This document shows positions 15,769 to 24,323 of a DNA stretch of 64,000 bases, piece after piece. The notes under the pieces are model-generated. The model made no database searches. It had not been told where the DNA came from and saw only the letters and a program-made list of their open reading frames with translations. Each line of letters opens with the position of its first letter. Within the stretch, counting starts at the first letter, position 1. Source of the stretch: Allobosea sp039673065 (lineage in GTDB: Bacteria > Pseudomonadota > Alphaproteobacteria > Rhizobiales > Beijerinckiaceae); contig NZ_JBDJKW010000005.1 of NCBI RefSeq assembly GCF_039673065.1, positions 1 through 64,000 on the forward strand, read 5' to 3'. Both the position numbers and the translations under genes were made by a program.

Positions 15769-16929
15769 ATGACGACCCTTGTCCTGCCCGTCGCGCCCGG
15801 CCGCAGCGAGCCCTTCACGCTTGCGCCGGCACGGCCCTTCACCCGCCATGAGGGCGGCTTCAGCCGCGTCGCCTATGCCGCACCGCATGTCATCGTCGAC
15901 CCGCTGGCCGAGCAGGATCCCTGGCTCGACTCGCCGATCGACTGGGACCGCACCATCGCCTTCCGCCGCCATCTCTGGTCGCTCGGGCTCGGCGTCGCCG
16001 AGGCGATGGACACCGCCCAGCGCGGCATGGGCCTGGCCTGGCCGCAGGCGCTGGAGCTGATCCGCCGCAGCGTCGAGGCCAGCCGCGACGTGCCCGGCGC
16101 CCTCGTCGCCTCCGGCGTCGGCACCGACCATCTCGACCCCGCCGCCGGCCTGACCGTCGACGGCGTGCTGCGCGCCTATGAGGAACAGTGCGAGGCGGTC
16201 GAAGCGCTGGGCGGGCGCATCATCCTGATGGCCTCGCGCGCGCTCGCCGCCACGGCGACGTCCCCGCAGGACTATGCGCGCGTCTATGGCCGCATCCTCT
16301 CGCAGGTGCGCGAGCCGGTGATCCTGCACTGGCTCGGCGACATGTTCGACCCGGCGCTGGCCGGCTACTGGGGCGCTGACGCCTTCGATCCGGCACTGGA
16401 GACGGTGCTCGACATCATCGCCGCCCATGCCGACAAGGTCGAGGGCATCAAGATCTCGCTGCTCGACAAGGACAAGGAGATCGCCCTCCGCAACCGGCTG
16501 CCGGCCGGGGTGCGCATGTTCACCGGCGACGACTTCAACTATGCCGAGCTGATCGAGGGCGACGGGCAGCGCCATTCCGACGCGCTGCTCGGCATCTTCA
16601 ACCCGATCGCCCCGGCCGTGAACGCCGCCTTGGGCGCGCTGGCGCAGGGCGACACCGAGGGGTTTCGCGCCGCGCTGGCGCCGACCGTGCCGCTCAGCCG
16701 CGAGATCTTCCGGGCGCCGACGCGCTTCTACAAAACCGGCGTCGTCTTCCTGGCCTGGCTGAACGGCCATCAGGACCATTTCACCATGCTCGGCGGCCAG
16801 CAGAGCACGCGCTCGATCCTGCATTTCGCCCGGGTCCTGCGCCTCGCCGACGCGGCGCGGGTGCTGACCGATCCGGAACTGGCCGCGGCGCGCATGCGCC
16901 AGCTGCTGGCCGTCCACGGCGTCGCCTGA
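15769..16929 (+). CDS. DUF993 family protein, dihydrodipicolinate synthase-like barrel
   Basis: A 386-residue protein of the DUF993 family, which resembles the DapA/NAL aldolase superfamily. Recognisable stretches are PIDWDRTIAFRRHLWSLGLG, ALVASGVGTDHLDP, a Schiff-base-type lysine region VEGIKISLLDKDKE and GVRMFTGDDFNY. Family members are usually found beside sugar dehydrogenases and isomerases and are presumed aldolases, but no reaction is firmly known to me. It sits 18 bp after the SDR and 14 bp before the AGE-family gene. A C-C bond cleavage or formation step in this pathway is inference. Confidence 0.85.
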   Translation: MTTLVLPVAPGRSEPFTLAPARPFTRHEGGFSRVAYAAPHVIVDPLAEQDPWLDSPIDWDRTIAFRRHLWSLGLGVAEAMDTAQRGMGLAWPQALELIRRSVEASRDVPGALVASGVGTDHLDPAAGLTVDGVLRAYEEQCEAVEALGGRIILMASRALAATATSPQDYARVYGRILSQVREPVILHWLGDMFDPALAGYWGADAFDPALETVLDIIAAHADKVEGIKISLLDKDKEIALRNRLPAGVRMFTGDDFNYAELIEGDGQRHSDALLGIFNPIAPAVNAALGALAQGDTEGFRAALAPTVPLSREIFRAPTRFYKTGVVFLAWLNGHQDHFTMLGGQQSTRSILHFARVLRLADAARVLTDPELAAARMRQLLAVHGVA

Positions 16930-16943
16930 GACGGACAGCCGCC

Positions 16944-18092
16944 ATGACCACCGCCCTTCACCCCGTTTTCGCGCCGCAGCGCGGCGAGGCCGGACGCTGG
17001 CTCGTCGAGGAGCTGCTGCCGAACTGGGCGCTGGCGGCGCGGCATCCCGCCGGCGGACTGGTCAGCGCGCTCGATGCCGAGGGCCGGCCGCAGCGCGACG
17101 CGCCGCGCGCGCTGCTGGTGCATGCGCGGCTGGCCTACAGTTTCGCCCTCGCCTACCGCCTCGGCGGCGGCGAGCTCGCGCTCGCCCAGGCCCGCGCCTG
17201 CTTCCGCGTCATCGAGGAGGCGCTGCGTTCGCGCGATGGCGGCTTCCGCCAGACCACGGCCGAGGATGGCGGCCGGCGCGACTTCTACGATCTCAGCTTC
17301 GTCGTCTTCGCGGCCGCCTGGATGGAACTGGCGACCGGCGAGCCGCACTATCGCAGCATCCTGCGCGAGGTGATCGCGCTGCTCGACGAACGCATGGCGC
17401 ATCCGGCCGGCGGCTATCGCGAAAGCCTGGAGCCGGCCGACGGCCCGCGCCGCCAGAACCCGCACATGCACCTGCTCGAGGCGCTGCTCGCCGCCCACCG
17501 CGTCACCGGCGAGGCGGAGTGGCTGGAGCGGGCGCGCGGCATCGTCGAGCTCTTCCTGGCCCGCTTCTTCGATGCGCGCACCGGCTCGCTGATCGAGTTC
17601 ATGGACGAGGAGCTGCGGGCCCTGCCGGGCGCGCGCGGCGACTGGCGCGAGCCCGGCCACCATTTCGAATGGGTCTGGCTGCTGCTGGACTATCAGGCGC
17701 TGAGCGGCGACGAGCGGGTCTCGGCGCCGGCCGAGCAGCTCTACCGTAGCGGCATGGCCCATGGGCTGGCGCGCTTCGAGGACGACACGCTCGGCGTGAT
17801 CGAGGCGATGAGCGCCGGCGGGCGGCCGCTCTCGCACGACCGCCTGCTCTGGCCGCAGACGGAGTACGTCAAGGCCGAGATCGCCCGGCACGTGCATCTC
17901 GGCGATATCGGCGCACTCGGCCGGGCCCAGGCGCATTTCCGCATGATCCGCCAGGTGTTCTTCGGCGGCGGCGCCCTGCTCTGGTACAACCGGATCGGCG
18001 AGGCCGGCCAGCCGCTCGAAACCACAGCGCCGACGCGCGTGATCTACCACGTCGCCTTCGCCGCAGCGGAGCTCGAACGCGCGGACCTGTGA
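16944..18092 (+). CDS. AGE family sugar epimerase/isomerase
   Basis: A 382-residue protein of the N-acylglucosamine 2-epimerase family, which adopts an alpha6/alpha6 barrel and interconverts aldoses and ketoses or epimers at C2 (for example mannose to fructose). Family signatures are RDGGFRQTTAEDGGRRDFYD, a YDLSFVVFAAA helix, NPHMHLLEALLA and GHHFEWVWLLL, which hold the catalytic histidines. It is the last gene of the LacI-type operon and is the strongest hint that the pathway involves a sugar. Only 12 bp separate its stop from that of the convergent polyamine permease. Confidence 0.9.
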   Translation: MTTALHPVFAPQRGEAGRWLVEELLPNWALAARHPAGGLVSALDAEGRPQRDAPRALLVHARLAYSFALAYRLGGGELALAQARACFRVIEEALRSRDGGFRQTTAEDGGRRDFYDLSFVVFAAAWMELATGEPHYRSILREVIALLDERMAHPAGGYRESLEPADGPRRQNPHMHLLEALLAAHRVTGEAEWLERARGIVELFLARFFDARTGSLIEFMDEELRALPGARGDWREPGHHFEWVWLLLDYQALSGDERVSAPAEQLYRSGMAHGLARFEDDTLGVIEAMSAGGRPLSHDRLLWPQTEYVKAEIARHVHLGDIGALGRAQAHFRMIRQVFFGGGALLWYNRIGEAGQPLETTAPTRVIYHVAFAAAELERADL

Positions 18093-18096
18093 GCGA

Positions 18097-18115
18097 CGGG
18101 GCGCTCAGCGCCCCG
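18097..18115. terminator. Bidirectional hairpin between convergent operons
   Basis: CGGGGCGCT and AGCGCCCCG form a stem with a minimal loop between the AGE-family gene and the convergent permease. The permease stop codon lies in the loop. A symmetric stem can stop transcription from both sides. Confidence 0.6.
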
Positions 18116-18893
18116 CCAGCGCCTCGCGCTTCATCAGCAGCGACGCGCCGATCACCGCCACCGCGACCGCGGCGATCATGATGGTGCAGGCGGCGTTGAT
18201 CTCCGGCGTCACGCCGAGCCGGATCGCCGAATAGAGCCGCATCGGCAGCGTCGTCGCGCCCGGCCCCGTGGTGAAGCTCGCGATCACCAGATCGTCGAGC
18301 GAGAGCGTGAAGGCCAGCATCCAGGCCGCCGCCACCGCCGGCCAGATCAGCGGCAGCGTCACCGTGCCGAAGGTCACGAGCGGCGTCGCGCCGAGATCGC
18401 GCGCGGCCTCCTCCAGCGAGCGGTCGAAGCCGGCGAGGCGCGCCTGCACGACGATGCAGGCGAAGCCGAGGCTGAAGGTCGCGTGGGCGATCACCACCGT
18501 CCAGTAGCCGCGCTCGACATCGCCGGCGACGAAGAGCAGCAGCAGCGACAGGCCGGTAATCACCTCGGGCATCACCAGCGGCGCCATCACCATGCCCGAG
18601 AACAGGGTCCGCCCGGCGAAGCAGCGATAGCGGGTGAGCGCCAGCGCCGCCAGCGTGCCGAGCACGGTGGCAAAGCTCGCCGAGACCAGCGCGACACGGA
18701 TCGTCAGCCAGGCGGCGTCGAGCAGCGGCTGGTTGCGCATCAGCTCGCCATACCAATGGGTCGAGAAGCCGCCCCAGACGGTCACCAGCCGCGAGGCGTT
18801 GAAGGAATAGGCGACCAGCGCGACGATCGGCAAATAGAGGAAGGCGAAGCCGGCGACCAGCGCGGCGAGATGCAGCGAGCCGAAGCGCTTCAC
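18105..18893 (-). CDS. Polyamine ABC transporter permease, PotC/PotI type
   Basis: Inner-membrane permease, 262 residues. A first helix (LVAGFAFLYLPIVALVAYSF) is followed by WGGFSTHWYGEL, typical of PotC/PotI. It then carries MVMAPLVMPEVITGLSLLLLF and the EAA loop LEEAARDLGATPLVTFGTVTLPLIWPAV. It is the last gene of a four-gene minus-strand operon, and its start overlaps the stop of the second permease gene by 4 bp (ATGA). Confidence 0.92.
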   Translation of the reverse strand: MKRFGSLHLAALVAGFAFLYLPIVALVAYSFNASRLVTVWGGFSTHWYGELMRNQPLLDAAWLTIRVALVSASFATVLGTLAALALTRYRCFAGRTLFSGMVMAPLVMPEVITGLSLLLLFVAGDVERGYWTVVIAHATFSLGFACIVVQARLAGFDRSLEEAARDLGATPLVTFGTVTLPLIWPAVAAAWMLAFTLSLDDLVIASFTTGPGATTLPMRLYSAIRLGVTPEINAACTIMIAAVAVAVIGASLLMKREALAGR

Positions 18894-19813
18894 GACGCCG
18901 CCCCCCGCATGCGCTGCAGCAGCATCAGCGGCAGCACCAGCACGACCAGCAGCACGATCGCCACCGCCGAGGCCAGCGGCCAGTCGCGGTTCGAGAAGAA
19001 CTCGTTCCAGAGCACCTTGCCGACCATCAGCGTGTCGGGCCCGCCGAGCAGGTCGGGGATGACGAACTCGCCGATCGCCGGGATGAAGACCAGCGCCGAG
19101 CCGGCGAGGATGCCGGGCAGCGACAGCGGCAGCGTCACGGTGCGGAAGATCGTGGCCGGCGTGGCGCCGAGATCGGCCGCCGCCTCGAGCAGCGTGCCGT
19201 CGAGCTTCTGCAAGGTGGCGTAGAGCGGCAGCACCATGAAGGGCAGGTAGGAATAGACCATGCCGATCAGCACGGCGGCGTCGGTGTTGAGCAGGCGCAG
19301 CGGCTCAGCTGTGAGACCGAGCCCCATCAGCGCCATGTCGAGCAGCCCGTCCGGCCGCAGAATGCCGATCCAGGCGTAGACGCGGATCAGGAAGGAGGTC
19401 CAGAACGGCAGGATCACCAGCACGAGCAGCAGGCCCTGCCAGCGCTTCGGCGCCAGCGCCATGGCATAGGCCATCGGATAGCCGATCAGCAGGGCCGCGA
19501 GCGTGGTCAGCGCCGCCATGCGCAGCGAGGAGAGATAGCTCTCCCAGTAGAGCGGGTCGGCGAAGAGCAGGCGGAAATTGTCGAGGTCGAGCGCGCCGAT
19601 GAAGCTGCCAAGCTCGGCGAAGCCGTCGAAATGCGGCGTATAGGGCGGCTGCGCCGTCTCCGCGTCCGAGAGCGCGATGCGCAACACCAGCGCGAAGGGC
19701 GCCAGGAAGAAGGCGAGCAGCCAGAGATAGGGCACGGCGGCCGCCAGCAGGCCGCGCCGCGCCTCGCCGCGCGACACGGAGGCACTCGAGCCGGCGCGCA
19801 CGGGCGCGCTCAT
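18890..19813 (-). CDS. Polyamine ABC transporter permease, PotB/PotH type
   Basis: Permease of 307 residues. It opens with YLWLLAFFLAPFALVLRIAL, has the periplasmic extension common in PotH, VILPFWTSFLIRVYAWIGIL, and the EAA loop LLEAAADLGATPATIFRTVTLPLSLPGI, and ends with a last helix and a short basic tail. It pairs with the PotC/PotI-type permease encoded downstream. The ATG overlaps the ATPase gene's end by 4 bp. Confidence 0.92.
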   Translation of the reverse strand: MSAPVRAGSSASVSRGEARRGLLAAAVPYLWLLAFFLAPFALVLRIALSDAETAQPPYTPHFDGFAELGSFIGALDLDNFRLLFADPLYWESYLSSLRMAALTTLAALLIGYPMAYAMALAPKRWQGLLLVLVILPFWTSFLIRVYAWIGILRPDGLLDMALMGLGLTAEPLRLLNTDAAVLIGMVYSYLPFMVLPLYATLQKLDGTLLEAAADLGATPATIFRTVTLPLSLPGILAGSALVFIPAIGEFVIPDLLGGPDTLMVGKVLWNEFFSNRDWPLASAVAIVLLVVLVLPLMLLQRMRGAAS

Positions 19814-20988
19814 GGCGGCAGCACCATGCCGGCCTCGATGTCCCAGGAGAGCCAGACCTCATCCTCCCAGGCGAAGGGCCGCTCGTTGCGGCGTGTCCGG
19901 TTGGTCAGCGAGACCTTGCAGAGCAATCCGTCATCGCCGCCGACCATCACCTGCACCATGGTCATGTCGCCGAGATAGCCGATGTCCCAGATCTCGCCGC
20001 GGGCCTTGTTGGCGCCCTGCTGCGGCTCCTCGTGGCCGAGCGTGATCTTCTCGGGCCGCAGGCCGACGCCGAGCCGGTCGCCCGGCCGGCAGGTCGGGGC
20101 GTCCTCGTCGAGCTCGATGCGGCCGAGCAGCGGGCTCTCCAGCGTGACCAGATCGCCGTCGACCGCGCTCACCGTGGCGTCGATCACGTTGATGTCGCCG
20201 ACGAATTCGGCGACGAAGCGGTTTGCCGGCGCCTCGTAGATCACGTCCGGCGGGGCGATCTGCAGCAGGCGGCCATGGCTCATCACCGCCATGCGGTCGG
20301 CCATGGTCATCGCCTCGTCCTGGTCGTGGGTGACGACCATGAAGGTCAGGCCGAGATCGGCCTGGAGGTCCATCAGCTCGTACTGGGTCTGCTCGCGCAG
20401 CTTCTTGTCGAGCGCGCCGAGCGGCTCGTCGAGCAGCAGCAGCTTGGGCTGCTTCACCAGGGCACGGGCGAGCGCGACGCGCTGGCGCTGGCCGCCGGAG
20501 AGCTGGTCCGGACGGCGGCGTTCCATGCCCTCCAGGCGGACGCGGCGCAGCATGGTGTCGACGCGGGCGCGGATCTCGTCCTTCGGCAGGCCGTCACGGC
20601 GCAGGCCATAGGCGATGTTGTCGCCGATGCTCATATGCGGAAAGAGCGCATAGGACTGGAACATCATGTTCACCGGCCGGCGATGCGGCGGCACGGCGGT
20701 GATGTCGACGCCGTCCAGCAGGATCTCGCCTTCATCCGGCTGCTCGAAGCCCGCCAGCATGCGCATCAAGGTGGTCTTGCCGCAGCCGGACGGGCCGAGC
20801 AGCGCGAAGAACTCGCTGGCATGGATCGACAGCGACAGGCCGTCCACAGCCGTCGTCGCGCCGAAGCGCTTGGTGACGTTCCGGAATTCGACCAGGGGCC
20901 TGGCCGCCGGGTCGTTCCAGGGCTGGAAGTCGCGGCGGACGCTGCCCGGTGAGGCGCGGCGTCCGCCGCCATCCGGAGGGCGGTTCAC
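19810..20988 (-). CDS. Polyamine ABC transporter ATP-binding protein, PotA/PotG type
   Basis: ATPase of 392 residues. An N-terminal ABC domain has Walker A GPSGCGKTT, MMFQSYALFPHMS, the signature LSGGQRQR, Walker B LLLLDEPLGALDKKLRE and VTHDQDEA. A C-terminal TOBE domain follows (FVGDINVIDATVSAV, then GLRPEKI). The start is taken as the GTG at 20988, which overlaps the binding-protein stop as GTGA. A much longer in-frame extension upstream runs through the binding-protein gene and is not credible. Confidence 0.92.
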   Translation of the reverse strand: MNRPPDGGGRRASPGSVRRDFQPWNDPAARPLVEFRNVTKRFGATTAVDGLSLSIHASEFFALLGPSGCGKTTLMRMLAGFEQPDEGEILLDGVDITAVPPHRRPVNMMFQSYALFPHMSIGDNIAYGLRRDGLPKDEIRARVDTMLRRVRLEGMERRRPDQLSGGQRQRVALARALVKQPKLLLLDEPLGALDKKLREQTQYELMDLQADLGLTFMVVTHDQDEAMTMADRMAVMSHGRLLQIAPPDVIYEAPANRFVAEFVGDINVIDATVSAVDGDLVTLESPLLGRIELDEDAPTCRPGDRLGVGLRPEKITLGHEEPQQGANKARGEIWDIGYLGDMTMVQVMVGGDDGLLCKVSLTNRTRRNERPFAWEDEVWLSWDIEAGMVLPP

Positions 20989-22094
20989 CGTCCGCTCTTG
21001 ACGCGGGTCCACAGGCGATTGACCACGCGCTGCGTCTTCTGGTCGTAGGGCGTGATCGTGTAGAGGCGCGCCATCACCTCGTCGGATGGGTAGATGCCCG
21101 GATTGTCGCGCACCGCCGGCGAGAGCAGCGGCTTCGAGGCGATGTTGCCGTTGGCGTACTGGATGAAGTCGGAATTCTTGGCCGCCATCTCGGGGCGGTT
21201 GACGAAGTCGATGAACTTCATCGCCGCGTCCTGATTGGTCGCGTCCTTCGGCATCACGAAGGAATCGAACCACATCAGCGCGCCCTCCTTCGGGATCGCA
21301 TAGCCGATCTCGACTTTGTTCCTGGCCTCCTCGGCGCGCTTCTTGGCCTGGAGGATGTCGCCCGAGTAGCCGACGGCGAGGCAGATATCGCCATTGGCCA
21401 GCGCGTTGATGTATTCGGAGGAGTGGAATTTCTGGATGTGCGGGCGGATCTTGCGCAGCAGCTCGCCGGCCTTGTTGAGATCGGCCTCCTTCTTGGAGTC
21501 CGGATCGAGGCCGAGATGGCGCAGCGCCGCCGGGAACATCTCCTCGACCGCGTCCAGCACGTGGACGCCGCAATTGGAGAGCTTCTTCAGCACCTCCGGA
21601 TCGAAAACGACGTTCCAGGAATCGACCTTGAAGTCGGCGCCGAGGCGTTCCTTCACCTTGGCGGCGTTGTAGCCGATGCCGGTGGTGCCCCACATGTAGT
21701 TCACGGCGTAGGTGTTGCCGGGATCGTATTTCGAGAGGCGCTTCTGGATCTCGGGCCAGGCGTTCTTGAGGTTCGGCGCCTTGGCGGCGTCGATCGGCGC
21801 ATAGAGGCCGAGCGGAATGTGCCGGGGCAGGAAGGAGGCGGTGACGACGACGAGATCGTAGCCGGTCTTGCCGGCGAGCAGCTTGGTCTCGACGGTCTCC
21901 ATCTGGTCGAAGGTGTCGTAGACGACCGTGATGCCGGTCTCGCGCTTGAAGGCGTCCAGCACCTCCGGATTGACGTAGTCGGACCAGTTGTAGATGCGCA
22001 GTTCCTTGTCCTGCGCCACCGAGGCGGTCGCCAGCGCGAGGCCGAACGCCGCGCCCGCCACCCTAATTCCGAGACCCTTGGTCAACCCGCTCAA
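20985..22094 (-). CDS. Polyamine ABC transporter substrate-binding protein, PotF/PotD type
   Basis: Periplasmic receptor of 369 residues with a signal peptide ending near ASVAQDK. The mature start KELRIYNWSDYVNPEVLDAF is the hallmark of putrescine/spermidine receptors. Others are FDQMETVETKLLAGKTGYDLVV and YMWGTTGIGYN. First gene of the minus-strand polyamine operon; its promoter lies in the 140 bp shared with the divergent TonB-like gene. Which polyamine is bound cannot be decided from the sequence. Confidence 0.93.
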   Translation of the reverse strand: MSGLTKGLGIRVAGAAFGLALATASVAQDKELRIYNWSDYVNPEVLDAFKRETGITVVYDTFDQMETVETKLLAGKTGYDLVVVTASFLPRHIPLGLYAPIDAAKAPNLKNAWPEIQKRLSKYDPGNTYAVNYMWGTTGIGYNAAKVKERLGADFKVDSWNVVFDPEVLKKLSNCGVHVLDAVEEMFPAALRHLGLDPDSKKEADLNKAGELLRKIRPHIQKFHSSEYINALANGDICLAVGYSGDILQAKKRAEEARNKVEIGYAIPKEGALMWFDSFVMPKDATNQDAAMKFIDFVNRPEMAAKNSDFIQYANGNIASKPLLSPAVRDNPGIYPSDEVMARLYTITPYDQKTQRVVNRLWTRVKSGR

Positions 22095-22233
22095 TCTGCC
22101 CCTCCCTCAGGCTGCTTCGCCGAGAACGGCGCGAAGCTAGCAGTTTTCCCGAAAGCCTCAACGACTCTTGCGTGACGGAAAGGCGACACGACACAGGAAA
22201 GCCCGATTGCCGCGCCAGCCATCGCAAGCCCCC

Positions 22234-22713
22234 ATGCCGCAGGAGGATCGCCCCGCCTTGAACCGCCGCACACTCATCGCCTCGTCGCTCCTGCTGCCGT
22301 TCTGTCTCGCGGCCTCAGCCCTCGCCCGCCAGCCGCAGCCGCCACGTCCGCCGCGCGACGTACAGGCGTGGCGCCGGCAGCTCATGGCGGCGCTGCAGCG
22401 GCGAAAGCGCTATCCGGCGGCGCTGACGCTGGCGGCGAAAGCCTCGGGCCAGCCCTCGCCCTCCGGCAAGGCGGAACTCGGCTTCACGCTCGACCGCGAG
22501 GGGCGCGTGCTCTCGGCTTCGATCACCAGATCCTCGGGCATCCCCGAGCTCGACGCCGCGGCGCTCGCCATGGCGCGGCCCGGCACGCTCCTGCCGAAGC
22601 CGCCGGCCGACCTGCCCGACGCGGCGCACGAGGTCCGAGTGCCGGTGGTCTTCGTCGGCGGCCCCGCCTCCAACCCGGCTACGGCCGCCCCGCTCGGCCG
22701 CGGCCGGCCCTGA
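22234..22713 (+). CDS. TonB C-terminal domain-like secreted protein
   Basis: Small exported protein of about 159 residues. A signal-like segment LNRRTLIASSLLLPFCLAASALA precedes a Pro/Arg-rich linker. The TonB/TolA-type C-terminal domain has RRKRYPAALTLAAKASG, LGFTLDREGRVLSASITRSSG and VRVPVVFVGG. It lacks a long periplasm-spanning linker, so it may not be a classic energy transducer. The start is uncertain: ATG 22234 has no good ribosome site, while TTG 22258 has AGGAGG 11 bases upstream and would begin exactly at the signal peptide. No exbB or exbD gene is nearby. Confidence 0.75.
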   Translation: MPQEDRPALNRRTLIASSLLLPFCLAASALARQPQPPRPPRDVQAWRRQLMAALQRRKRYPAALTLAAKASGQPSPSGKAELGFTLDREGRVLSASITRSSGIPELDAAALAMARPGTLLPKPPADLPDAAHEVRVPVVFVGGPASNPATAAPLGRGRP

Positions 22714-22736
22714 TCGCCCGGAGACGCCGACCGTCG

Positions 22737-23474
22737 ATGCGCACGCTGCGAGCCTTCCTCCTTCTCTTCCTGGTCGCCTTCCTGCTGCCGCTGGCCAGTC
22801 ACGCGCTGTGGTGGACCTGGCAGCCGCGCGCGCCCGACTGGCGCGGCGCCGACTGGTCGAGCGCCAGGCTGCTGCCGGTGCCGGCCACCGAGCCGGAGGC
22901 GACCGTCCATGTCTTCGCGGCACGCGTCGGGCGCTGGCGTGGCATCTTCGCCCATCATTCCTGGGTGGTGGTGAAGGAGGCCGGCGCCGACGCCTATACG
23001 CGCTTCGACGTGGTGGGCTGGGGCAATCCGGTGCGGGTCAATGTCCGCGTCGCCGACGGGCGCTGGTTCGGCAACCTGCCGGAGCTGGTCGCGGAGGTCC
23101 GCGGCAGGGAGGCCGAGGCGCTGATCCCGCGCATCCGCGCCGCGGTGCGCGACTATCCCTATGACGGCTATGGCAGCTATGCCGCCTGGCCGGGCCCGAA
23201 CTCGAACAGCTTCGTCCAGCATATCCTCGCCGCCGTGCCGGAGCTCGGCCGGGCGCTGCCGCCGACCGCGATCGGCAAGGACTGGCGCGCCGAGGGAATC
23301 TATGCCGGCACGACGCCGAGCCGGACCGGCCTGCAAGCCTCGCTCTATGGGCTGCTCGGCGTCTCGCTCGGCTGGGTCGAGGGCGTCGAGGTCAACCTGC
23401 TCGGCCTCGTCGCGGGGCTCGACCTGCGCCGTCCGGCCGTGAAGCTGCCGGGCTGGGGGCGGATCGGCCTCTGA
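22737..23474 (+). CDS. DUF3750 family protein with N-terminal membrane anchor
   Basis: 245-residue protein with a hydrophobic N-terminus (LRAFLLLFLVAFLLPLASHALWW) that is either an uncleaved anchor or a signal peptide. It continues with the DUF3750 pattern: VHVFAARVGRWRGIFAHHSW, NVRVADGRWFGN and WPGPNSNSFVQHILAAVPEL. The conserved His and Asn/Ser residues could form an active site, and the family has been compared with cysteine-type peptidases, but no function is established. It lies 23 bp after the TonB-like gene and may be co-transcribed with it. Confidence 0.82.
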   Translation: MRTLRAFLLLFLVAFLLPLASHALWWTWQPRAPDWRGADWSSARLLPVPATEPEATVHVFAARVGRWRGIFAHHSWVVVKEAGADAYTRFDVVGWGNPVRVNVRVADGRWFGNLPELVAEVRGREAEALIPRIRAAVRDYPYDGYGSYAAWPGPNSNSFVQHILAAVPELGRALPPTAIGKDWRAEGIYAGTTPSRTGLQASLYGLLGVSLGWVEGVEVNLLGLVAGLDLRRPAVKLPGWGRIGL

Positions 23475-23480
23475 GGCCGC

Positions 23481-24323
23481 TCAGTTGCGCAGCACGAGGC
23501 AGGCGCCGCCCGCCTGCCGCAGCCGGTTGCAGAAGGCCGTCGCCTCGCGCAGCGACTGCGCCGGCAGCCGCACGCGATAATAGCGGGCCTTGCCGCGCCC
23601 CGGCACCGGCGTGCCCAGCACCATGGTCGGCCGCCCCTCCAGCAGCGCCGGGAAGCGCGACGCGACGCGGCGATAGGCGGCGACGGCGCGACCCTTCGAG
23701 ACATTGCCGGCCAGCTGGACGCCGAACGGCCCATAGGCGCCCTCGGCGAGCAGGGCCGGCGTCGTGGTGCGGATCGAGGCCACGGTGGCGAGGCAGTCGG
23801 TCTGCTCGCGTGTGGCCGGGGGCGGCGTCTCGCCCGGCCCCGGCCGCCATTCCTCGACCGGCCGGCCGGTGATGAAACGGACATAGGCCTGCGTCTCGAA
23901 GGGCAGCTGGCCCCCGCGCGCCAGCCAGCGCTCGACACGGTTCGGCCCGCCATTATAGGCCGCCGCCGCGAGGCCGAGATTGCCGAACCGGTCGCGCAGA
24001 TCGGCGAGGAAGGCGGCCGAATGCGGGATGGCCGCCTCAGGATCGAAGGGGTCTGCGAGCCCGCGCTCATTGGCCGTGCCCGGCATGAACTGGGCGATGC
24101 CCTGCGCGCCGGCCGGGCTGGTGACATGGCTGCGGAAGCTGCTCTCGCGCCAGATCAGCCGGGTCAGGAAGGCCGCCGGCAGATCGTGGCGGCGCGCGGC
24201 GCCCTCGATCAGCCGGCAGATGGTCTGCGCCACGCTCTCGGTCTCCGGCGCGGCTTCGGCCGGGGCGGAGAGGAGCGTGGCGGCGAAGGCCGCGACGAGG
24301 ATGCCCCGCGGCCCCGGGCTCAC
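23481..24323 (-). CDS. Lytic transglycosylase, SLT domain
   Basis: Periplasmic peptidoglycan lytic enzyme of 280 residues. A short signal peptide (GILVAAFAATLLSAPAEA) is followed by the SLT domain. Its catalytic glutamate is in LIWRESSFRSHVTSPAGAQG, with FMPGTANERGL, GLAAAAYNGGPNRVERW and ETQAYV. The C-terminal half (about 190-280) includes a SPOR-like stretch, ending with cysteines that could pair. The start is the GTG overlapping the stop of the preceding Cys/Met enzyme gene (GTGA). It converges on the DUF3750 gene with 6 bp between. Confidence 0.88.
   Translation of the reverse strand: MSPGPRGILVAAFAATLLSAPAEAAPETESVAQTICRLIEGAARRHDLPAAFLTRLIWRESSFRSHVTSPAGAQGIAQFMPGTANERGLADPFDPEAAIPHSAAFLADLRDRFGNLGLAAAAYNGGPNRVERWLARGGQLPFETQAYVRFITGRPVEEWRPGPGETPPPATREQTDCLATVASIRTTTPALLAEGAYGPFGVQLAGNVSKGRAVAAYRRVASRFPALLEGRPTMVLGTPVPGRGKARYYRVRLPAQSLREATAFCNRLRQAGGACLVLRN

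Noticed and set aside
19810..21693. Long form of the polyamine ATPase with 235 extra N-terminal residues
   Set aside because: The extension is the shadow of the receptor gene; the GTG at 20988 overlapping the receptor stop gives the normal family length.
22234..22713. A TonB-ExbB-ExbD energy-transducing system
   Set aside because: Only a short TonB-like C-terminal domain is present, with no exbB or exbD genes or TonB-dependent receptor nearby.
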